This document shows, piece after piece, positions 7,269 through 12,792 of a DNA stretch of 12,792 bases. A program made the position numbers and the translations under genes. The DNA is from JANNPJ01 sp031400005 (GTDB lineage Bacteria > Actinomycetota > Actinomycetes > Actinomycetales > Kineosporiaceae), in assembly GCA_031400005.1 (NCBI GenBank), contig JANNPJ010000651.1, positions 1 through 12,792 on the forward strand, written 5' to 3'. Below the pieces are notes generated by a model that saw nothing but the letters and a program-made list of their open reading frames with translations, did not search any database and had not been told where the DNA came from. Every line of letters begins with the position of its first letter. Position 1 is the stretch's first letter.

Positions 7269-8414
7269 GTGGTCGACGTGCCACCGATGACGGTAGATCA
7301 CGCTCAAGCGCCCACCGCGCCCGGTCGGCTGGGCCAGCCGATCCCGGCCGATGAGCTACTCAAATACCTTGATGCACTGGGTAATTGGCGAGCTCAGCGG
7401 CGGCAGGAACTGAGCCGGATTGACGCCGCCGCGCTGGCCGCCACGGACGCCGACAGCTACACCAGCGACCTGACGCTGGCGATGACGATCTGGCATTCCG
7501 TGTCCGAGCGGCTGGAAAAGCTCACCCAGGTCTGGGATTCCGGCCGGGTCGGGCCGCAGCAGCGGGAGGAGATGTCCCGGCTGATCTGGGGCACCGGCTC
7601 CGGGCTGGGCAACGGTGGTGGGCTCGGCCTGTCCCTGGTGGAGGCCTGCCGGCTCTCCGACGCGCTGACCGCGGCGCTGCGAGCCAGGCTCGGATTCGAC
7701 CCGGTGGCAGCCGATCTCGCGGCCCGGGTGGCGGCCACTCGAGCCAGCCTGGCCCGTAGTGCCGAGGCATTGGCCAGGTCGCGAACGGCGCGGCCGAGCA
7801 CGATCCCGAACGTCGACGTGCTGCGCCGCCAGCTCGAGGAACTGGCCGCCCGAGCAGCCCGGGGATCCGACGTCACCAGCCCGTTCGCCGTCCTGGAGGC
7901 ATCGGCGGCGCGGGCCGAGCGGGACCTGATCGTCGCCGCCGCCTCGCATCGTGACTTGGGCCGCGATTACCGTGCCACGCTGCAACGGCGGCGGGAACTG
8001 GAGGCGCAGGAGGAAGCCCTGCGCACCCTGGTGGATCGCGCCGTCCGGGCGGTCACCCCGGTCCCGAAGATGGCCGTGCCGGATGTCGCCCGGCTGGGCC
8101 GGGTGCCCCAGACCCGGGAGGCGCTCGATGCCTACCGGGCCCGGCTGGAGAACGTCGGGCGTGCGCTGGCGATGGCCACCGACGCGTACGGCGGGGCACT
8201 GGCCGAACTGGACGAACTGCGGGGTCGGTTCTCGGCGTTCGCCGCGAAGGCAGCCTCGACCGGACGGGCCAGCGATTCTGTCGTATCCGCCACCTACGAT
8301 CTGACGTACAGCGTTCTCTGGTCGGTCCCTTGCCCCATCTCCCAGGCCCGCGAACTCGTGGCGACCTACCAGCGCTTGCTTGGTTCCAACCCTGCGGGAG
8401 GAAGTGCATCATGA
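7269..8414 (+). CDS. Unrecognised helical cytoplasmic protein between glnH and pknG
   Basis: I do not recognise this 381-residue protein. It lacks a signal peptide and membrane segments. Most of it is charged, Ala/Leu/Arg-rich helix with likely coiled coil at about 145-175, 184-198, 205-258 and 284-330. A Gly-rich break (GTGSGLGNGGGLGLS, 108-122) divides it, and it ends in a short block, PCPISQARELVATYQRL (354-370), that looks conserved-like. The described M. tuberculosis glnX-glnH-pknG operon has no gene here. Lying between the sensor and the kinase, and overlapping the pknG start by ATGA at 8411-8414, it could be an adaptor carrying the signal to PknG; that is inference. GTG 7269 is the longest start after the glnH stop; GTG 7278 or ATG 7287 are possible and none has a strong ribosome site. 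Confidence 0.8.
   Translation: MVDVPPMTVDHAQAPTAPGRLGQPIPADELLKYLDALGNWRAQRRQELSRIDAAALAATDADSYTSDLTLAMTIWHSVSERLEKLTQVWDSGRVGPQQREEMSRLIWGTGSGLGNGGGLGLSLVEACRLSDALTAALRARLGFDPVAADLAARVAATRASLARSAEALARSRTARPSTIPNVDVLRRQLEELAARAARGSDVTSPFAVLEASAARAERDLIVAAASHRDLGRDYRATLQRRRELEAQEEALRTLVDRAVRAVTPVPKMAVPDVARLGRVPQTREALDAYRARLENVGRALAMATDAYGGALAELDELRGRFSAFAAKAASTGRASDSVVSATYDLTYSVLWSVPCPISQARELVATYQRLLGSNPAGGSAS
8396..8401 (+). promoter_or_regulatory. Ribosome binding site fixing the pknG start
   Basis: GGGAGG lies nine bases before ATG 8411, inside the end of the preceding gene. It favours ATG 8411 over the upstream in-frame TTG at 8330, whose translation would add a stretch with no family resemblance. 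Confidence 0.7.
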
Positions 8415-10699
8415 CGTCGACCCTGGTCAGCTGTACGCAGCCGGGCTGCACCGGCACCATCGAGGACGGTTACTGCAACGTCTGCGGCGCGCCGTCCTCG
8501 GTAGCGGCGCCTGCGGCGGCGGGGAATGCTTCCGGGCAAGTCGGTTCTGGGCAGGCCGGCTCCAGGCGGGTGGGCGGTGGTTCGCAGCAGGTCGGCTCGA
8601 CCCGGACGGCGTCCTCGTTCCGGCTGGCCAGCGCGCCGCTCGGGTCGGCTCGGGCGACTGGCGGCACGCATGCGACCCGCCGGTTGGGGACGACGTCCAA
8701 CCGGTTGCGCGGTTCCCGGTTGGGGGCCGGGATCACCACCGTGCCGTCCGCACCGGTGATCGACCCCAGCTCAGCGATCATGGTGAACCCGGAAGTGCCG
8801 GAGGACCGGCGGTTCTGCCCGAACTGCACCAAGCCGGTCGGGCGCTCCCGGGCGGGTCGGCCGGGTCGTTCGGACGGCTTCTGCCCGAACTGCCGGTCGC
8901 CGTTCTCGTTCGCCCCGAAGTTGCAGGCCGGGGACATTGTGGCCGGGCAGTACGAGGTGGCCGGTTGCCTGGCGCACGGTGGTCTGGGCTGGATCTACCT
9001 GGCCAAGGACAAGAACGTGTCGGACCGCTGGGTGGTACTCAAAGGCCTGCTGAACTCCGGTGACCCGGACGCGCTGGCGGCGGCGATCGCCGAGCAGCGG
9101 TTCCTGGCCCAGGTCGAGCATCCGCTGATCGTGGAGATCTACAACTTCGTCACCCACGACGAGGCCGGCTACATCGTGATGGAGTACGTCGGCGGCAAGT
9201 CGCTGAAGGGCATCCTGAAGGATCGGATGCGGGCGAACGGCGGTAAGTACGACCCGATTCCGGTCGACCAGGCGATCGCCTACCTCCTCGAGGTGCTGCC
9301 CGCGTTCCAGTACCTGCACGACATGAACCTGATCTACTGCGACTTCAAGCCGGACAACATCATGCAGGCCGGCGACGCGATCAAGCTGATCGACCTTGGT
9401 GGAGTCCGCCGGCTCGACGACCTGGAATCGGCCATCTACGGCACGGTCGGGTACCAGGCGCCCGAGGTGGCCGAGGTCGGCCCCTCGGTAGCCAGCGACA
9501 TCTACACCCTGGGCCGGACCCTGGTGTCGATTGCGATGGAGTTTCGCGGCAACACGTCCACCTACGTCACCAGCTTGCCGAACGTCGTCGATACCCCGCT
9601 GTTCCAGCGGTACGACTCGCTGTACCGGTTGCTGATCAAGTGCTGCGCGACCGCTCCGGTGGACCGGTTCTCCTCCGCTGACGAGCTGCGTGGGCAGTTG
9701 ATCGGCGTCCTGCGTGAGGTCGTGGCGCTGGACCGGCGCGGTGACCGGCCGGCCGCGCACTCCACGGCGTCCTTGCTGTTCGAGGCGCCCGTGGTGGACA
9801 GCGACGTGCTGACCTGGCGCAACCTTCCGGACCTGCGGATCGACGACGCCGACCCGCAGGCGGCCTGGCTAGCCTCGGTCAGCGTGACCGATCCGGTCGA
9901 GCGGCTGCGGGTGCTGCGGGCCGCGCAGAACCCGTCCGTCGAGGTGCAGTTGGCCACTGCGCACGCCGCGGTCGAGGCGGGCGAGCTGGCCGCGGCCGAC
10001 GCCACCGTCGGGGCGATCCTGTCGGACGACCCGTGGGAGTGGCGGGCGATCTGGCTGGCCGGGCTGGCCGCGCTGGCCCGCGACGACGCCGCCGCCGGGC
10101 AGGCAGCTTTCAACGCCGTCTACGGACAGGTACCAGGCGAGCTGGCACCGAAGCTGGCGCTCGCCCTGGCCTGCGAGAACGGCGGCCAGCCCGATGTTGC
10201 CGAACTGCTCTACCTGGCCTGCCTGCGGACCGACGCCAACTACACCGCACCGGCCGCCTTCGGGTTGGCCCGGATCCGCAAGTCCCGGCACGGCGGTGGG
10301 CAGGGCGATCTCAGCGAGGCGATCGCCGCGCTCGACATGGTGCCCTCGACCAGCCGCTCCTTCGTGGCCGCCCGCCGACAACGGGCGACGTTGCTGGTCG
10401 AGTCCGGTGGCGGGCTGGACACCCTCTCGGCCGCGCTGGACAGCATTGCCGCGATCACCATTGAGCCGCGCGATCGGGCCGGCCTGCGGGTGGAAGTGCT
10501 GTCCGCTGCGCTGGCCAAGGTCACCACGGACGGCCCGCAACCGGCCGTCCAGATCGGCGGGGTGCCGGCCGAATCCCCCGCGCTGCGCGACGGCCTGGAG
10601 CGGGCCTATCGCGATCTGGCCGGCCTGACCGAGCTAAGAGACGAGAAGATCCGGCTCGTGGACGAGGCGAACAAGGTGCGCCGGTGGACGTGGCGGTGA
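8411..10699 (+). CDS. pknG: Serine/threonine protein kinase PknG
   Basis: This 762-residue soluble kinase matches M. tuberculosis PknG from end to end. An N-terminal zinc ribbon (C8, C13, C22, C25; EDGYCNVCG) is followed by a Ser/Gly/Arg-rich linker (30-120), then a rubredoxin-like metal site (C136-x2-C139, C158-x2-C161). The kinase spans about 178-450: glycine loop HGGLGW (189-194), Lys211 in VVLKG, catalytic loop with Asp311 in YCDFKPDN, and D328-LGG in place of DFG. Then come TPR-type helices (about 500-740, including the PGELAPKLALALA block) and the ending RLVDEANKVR, very close to mycobacterial PknG. In mycobacteria and corynebacteria PknG phosphorylates the FHA protein GarA/OdhI, which controls 2-oxoglutarate dehydrogenase and glutamate metabolism. 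The start overlaps the previous stop (ATGA). No garA/odhI gene is in the window. Confidence 0.95.
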   Translation: MTSTLVSCTQPGCTGTIEDGYCNVCGAPSSVAAPAAAGNASGQVGSGQAGSRRVGGGSQQVGSTRTASSFRLASAPLGSARATGGTHATRRLGTTSNRLRGSRLGAGITTVPSAPVIDPSSAIMVNPEVPEDRRFCPNCTKPVGRSRAGRPGRSDGFCPNCRSPFSFAPKLQAGDIVAGQYEVAGCLAHGGLGWIYLAKDKNVSDRWVVLKGLLNSGDPDALAAAIAEQRFLAQVEHPLIVEIYNFVTHDEAGYIVMEYVGGKSLKGILKDRMRANGGKYDPIPVDQAIAYLLEVLPAFQYLHDMNLIYCDFKPDNIMQAGDAIKLIDLGGVRRLDDLESAIYGTVGYQAPEVAEVGPSVASDIYTLGRTLVSIAMEFRGNTSTYVTSLPNVVDTPLFQRYDSLYRLLIKCCATAPVDRFSSADELRGQLIGVLREVVALDRRGDRPAAHSTASLLFEAPVVDSDVLTWRNLPDLRIDDADPQAAWLASVSVTDPVERLRVLRAAQNPSVEVQLATAHAAVEAGELAAADATVGAILSDDPWEWRAIWLAGLAALARDDAAAGQAAFNAVYGQVPGELAPKLALALACENGGQPDVAELLYLACLRTDANYTAPAAFGLARIRKSRHGGGQGDLSEAIAALDMVPSTSRSFVAARRQRATLLVESGGGLDTLSAALDSIAAITIEPRDRAGLRVEVLSAALAKVTTDGPQPAVQIGGVPAESPALRDGLERAYRDLAGLTELRDEKIRLVDEANKVRRWTWR

Positions 10700-11814
10700 C
10701 CGAAACCGAGGTCGCCGTGACCTGTCCGGTCTGTGGCTTCGAGGCGTATTCGGGCGACCTGTACTGCGAGAACTGCAGTGCACCGCTCCCGGGGACCGAG
10801 CAGAACCGGGCCGCCAGTGAGGCTGCGTCCTCGGCTGCGCAGACGTCGGGTGCGGGCAGGCCGTCGACAGGTACCCAGCCGATGGATGTCGGTCCGATGG
10901 CCACCACCTGCCTCAACTGCGGTGGGACGACGTTCGAGGACGGCTACTGCTCGACCTGTGGTGCGCCTGCGGTGAAGGAGCGCGACCACTTTCAGGAGCA
11001 GCCGGCTGACTGGGTGGCGGCGGTCTGTGATCGCGGCATTCGCCATCACCGCAACGAGGATGCGATGGCCCTCAGCGCGCTGGCCGAACCCGGCAGTCGC
11101 GCCGTCCTGGTGGTCTGTGATGGCGTCTCGTCCTCGATGGACCCGGACATCGCCAGCCTGGCGGCAGCTCGAGCCGCCCGGGACCTCCTGACCGACTTCG
11201 AGCCGACCAGCCCTTCGATGGCCGGCCGGATCAAGGCCTGGACCGATCGGCTCGGCGAGGCGACGACCGCCGCCAACGCGCAGGCAGTAGCGGTCTACCG
11301 GAATCCGACCAATCGGCAGGGAGAGCGCCAGAACAGCCCGCCGTCCTGCACTTTCGTCGCCGCCGTTGTGGACGGACCGGTGGTTGTCGTCGGCTGGGTG
11401 GGAGACAGCCGGGCCTACTGGCTTCCGGACGATGGCGAGTCCGAGATGCTCTCGGTGGACGATTCGTGGGCCGGTGAGGCGATTGCCGCCGGGATGTCCC
11501 GGGCCGAAGCCGAGGCCGCGCCGCAGGCCCACTCGATCACCCGCTGGCTGGGGGTGGACAGTCCGGACTTCGTGCCGCACTGCACCGCGACCAATCCGGC
11601 CGGTCCGGGCTGGCTTCTGGTCTGCTCGGACGGGCTGTGGAACTACTGTTCGGCGGCCACCGAGATGGGCGAACTGGTCGCTAGGACGGCGTCCGAGAAC
11701 GCCGGTGACCCGCTCCGGACCGCCGCCGCTTTGGTGAACTGGGCCAACGCCCAGGGCGGGATGGACAACATCACCGCGGCGTTGGCCAGATTGGACCCGC
11801 GTCACGTGCCCTGA
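10696..11814 (+). CDS. PP2C-family serine/threonine phosphatase with two N-terminal zinc ribbons
   Basis: This 372-residue protein has two zinc ribbons (C10-x2-C13/C24-x2-C27 and C72-x2-C75/C85-x2-C88), joined by a Ser/Ala/Thr-rich linker, then a PP2C domain from about residue 105 to the end. PP2C motifs visible are RHHRNED (116-122), CDGV with D142, WVGDSRAY with D237, CSDGLWN with D312 and MDNITA with D357-N358, so the metal ligands appear present. It has no membrane segment, unlike PstP. The second ribbon (FEDGYCSTCGAP) is nearly the same as the first ribbon of PknG (IEDGYCNVCGAP). Lying directly after pknG, it is a good candidate to reverse PknG's phosphorylations. I chose GTG 10696, which overlaps the pknG stop as GTGA, in keeping with the other junctions; GTG 10684 would add four residues (MDVA). 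Its natural substrate is unknown. Confidence 0.93.
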   Translation: MTETEVAVTCPVCGFEAYSGDLYCENCSAPLPGTEQNRAASEAASSAAQTSGAGRPSTGTQPMDVGPMATTCLNCGGTTFEDGYCSTCGAPAVKERDHFQEQPADWVAAVCDRGIRHHRNEDAMALSALAEPGSRAVLVVCDGVSSSMDPDIASLAAARAARDLLTDFEPTSPSMAGRIKAWTDRLGEATTAANAQAVAVYRNPTNRQGERQNSPPSCTFVAAVVDGPVVVVGWVGDSRAYWLPDDGESEMLSVDDSWAGEAIAAGMSRAEAEAAPQAHSITRWLGVDSPDFVPHCTATNPAGPGWLLVCSDGLWNYCSAATEMGELVARTASENAGDPLRTAAALVNWANAQGGMDNITAALARLDPRHVP

Positions 11815-11863
11815 ACTCATATGGTCGAACTGCACCACGACGCTTCGTCTAGAACCACCTGCC

Positions 11864-11914
11864 CCACCTGTACCGCTGAACGACCTGAACCGCCGAGCGA
11901 CCTGAACTGCCGAC
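11864..11914 (+). repeat. Three near-tandem 17-bp repeats before the vWA gene
   Basis: Units ccacctgtaccgctgaa (11864-11880), cgacctgaaccgccgag (11881-11897) and cgacctgaactgccgac (11898-11914) follow without gaps; the last two agree at 15 of 17 positions and the first two at 13 of 17. A partial fourth copy (ccacctgcc) starts at 11855. They fill much of the 120-base gap between the PP2C and vWA genes, the longest gap after telA. They could bind a regulator or a small RNA-binding protein, or be spacer expansion. I see no clear promoter or strong terminator in the gap; a 4-bp GACG/CGTC hairpin near 11839-11849 is too weak to call. Confidence 0.55.
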
Positions 11915-11921
11915 GATCGAC

Positions 11922-11927
11922 AGGAGA
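11922..11927 (+). promoter_or_regulatory. Ribosome binding site of the vWA gene
   Basis: AGGAGA sits seven bases before ATG 11935. It separates this start from the out-of-frame GTG at 11930. Confidence 0.7.
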
Positions 11928-11934
11928 CCGTGAG

Positions 11935-12792
11935 ATGCCAACCTTCAGCGCCGAGGTGTTTCAGAACGAGTTCATCTCTGAAGGAGCCACGGACGTGCAC
12001 GCCATCGTGTCGGTGACCTGTGTCGGTGCCGGTGAGGCAGGTAAGGGCGAAGGCGGTGACGCCGCGGAGATCATCATTGTGGATACCTCCGGGTCGATGC
12101 TGGATGCGAAGATCGTGGCCGCTCGGCAAGCGGCGGCGGTGGCCATCGACCAGATCACCGATGGCACCTGGTTCGCCGTGATCGCCGGCACTCACGTCGC
12201 CCACCGCGCCTTCCCCTTCCCGAACGCCAGAGTGGCGATGGTGCAGATGGAAGAGGGCGCCCGGGCGGCAGCCAAGCAAGCGGTCGCCCGATTCGACGCC
12301 GACGGTGGGACGGCGATCGGCTCCTGGCTGCGGCTGGCCGGTGAAATCTTCGACACCGTGCCGCAGGCGACTCAGCGGCACGCCATCCTGCTGACCGACG
12401 GGCAGAACCAGAGCGAGAAGGCACCGCAGTTCCTGGCCGCCATCCAGGCTGTGACTGGCCGATTCCAGTGTGACTGCCGTGGTGTCGGCTCCGACTGGGA
12501 GGTCTCGGAACTGCGCCAGGTGGCGAAGGCGCTGATCGGCACCGTCGAGCTGATCCGTGATCCGGAATCGATGGCGGCCGACTTCGAGAGCCTGGTCCGG
12601 CAGGCGATGAGCCGGGGCGTCGCTGAGGCCACGCTTCGGGTGTGGGCCCCGCAGGGGTCGGAAGTGCTTTTCGTCCGCCAGGTTTCGCCGACCGTCGAGG
12701 ATCTCACCGGACGTCGGATCGATGTGAACCCGCTGACCGGCGCATTCCCGACCGGCGCGTGGGGTGACGAGTCGAGGGACTACCACGTGGCG
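11935..12792 (+). CDS. von Willebrand factor A (vWA) domain protein, 3' partial
   Basis: The frame is open from ATG 11935 to the right edge, giving 286 residues with no stop. There is no signal peptide or membrane segment, so it is probably cytoplasmic. After about 42 residues a vWA domain runs to about residue 225: IIIVDTSGSM with the metal-site DxSxS at D50-S54, DGGTAIGSWL supplying the threonine, and HAILLTDGQN supplying the last aspartate, so the metal-ion adhesion site is complete. The tail (from ATLRVWAPQG) looks like a beta-rich domain that continues outside the window. Intracellular vWA proteins serve as docking platforms, often with kinase and PP2C partners, as in the Ter-system triads. 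It follows the phosphatase by 120 bases with its own ribosome site. Whether it carries a further domain, such as FHA, cannot be seen. Confidence 0.88.
   Translation, partial: MPTFSAEVFQNEFISEGATDVHAIVSVTCVGAGEAGKGEGGDAAEIIIVDTSGSMLDAKIVAARQAAAVAIDQITDGTWFAVIAGTHVAHRAFPFPNARVAMVQMEEGARAAAKQAVARFDADGGTAIGSWLRLAGEIFDTVPQATQRHAILLTDGQNQSEKAPQFLAAIQAVTGRFQCDCRGVGSDWEVSELRQVAKALIGTVELIRDPESMAADFESLVRQAMSRGVAEATLRVWAPQGSEVLFVRQVSPTVEDLTGRRIDVNPLTGAFPTGAWGDESRDYHVA

Noticed and set aside
7246..7290. Tiny ATG-initiated frame (about 14 codons) between glnH and the unknown gene
   Set aside because: No ribosome site and no conserved look; it overlaps the next gene's start out of frame, so a leader peptide role is only a guess.
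8330..8410. TTG start that would extend PknG by 27 residues
   Set aside because: The added residues do not look like PknG, and ATG 8411 has a good ribosome site and an ATGA overlap.
10606..12786. A 726-codon open frame on the minus strand opposite PP2C and vWA
   Set aside because: It is antisense to two genes with clear domains, its translation is Arg/Gly/His-rich with no recognisable family, and long antisense frames are usual at this G+C content.

Overview
The window reads as chromosome of a high-GC Gram-positive (Actinomycetota). Coding regions are strongly G/C-ending, starts are ATG or GTG, and the left edge has purH followed by a DUF3017 membrane gene, a pairing usual in actinobacteria. 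I cannot name the genus. The presence of pknG with glnH and glnX points to the wider actinobacterial group, but the gene order differs from Mycobacterium. Everything supported lies on the + strand, and I see no tRNA, rRNA, CRISPR array, insertion sequence or prophage gene.

Layout. (1) 1-1222 is housekeeping: the C-terminal half of purH, cut or damaged at its 5' side, then a DUF3017 gene. A 7-bp hairpin at 1235-1253 probably ends this unit. (2) 1254-1361 is a short control region with about seven direct 11-bp repeats in front of telA. (3) 1362-4846 holds telA (TelA/KlaA family), a small helical protein that may be XpaC-like, and a CbxX/SpoVK-type AAA+ ATPase. (4) 4843-10699 is a nutrient-sensing kinase unit: glnX-like four-pass membrane sensor, glnH-like amino-acid-binding lipoprotein, an unrecognised helical cytoplasmic protein, and PknG (zinc ribbons, kinase, TPR). 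(5) 10696-11814 is a PP2C phosphatase carrying zinc ribbons, one of which closely matches the first ribbon of PknG. (6) 11815-11934 is a 120-bp gap with 17-bp repeats, followed by a von Willebrand factor A protein that runs off the right edge.

How it may work together. From 2697 to 11814 most junctions are start/stop overlaps (ATGA at 3257, 4843 and 8411; TGATG at 6166-6170; GTGA at 10696), so these genes look like one translationally coupled operon. In mycobacteria GlnH binds acidic amino acids outside the cell, GlnX passes the signal across the membrane, and PknG phosphorylates an FHA protein (GarA/OdhI) that controls 2-oxoglutarate metabolism. Here that pathway appears joined to a ready-made opposing phosphatase and to a TelA/AAA+/vWA set that recalls the tellurium-resistance (Ter) stress systems, in which kinase-PP2C-vWA triads are known. 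The combined locus, the matching zinc ribbons and the unknown gene between glnH and pknG are the most interesting points. The linkage of functions is inference; the domain calls are mostly firm.
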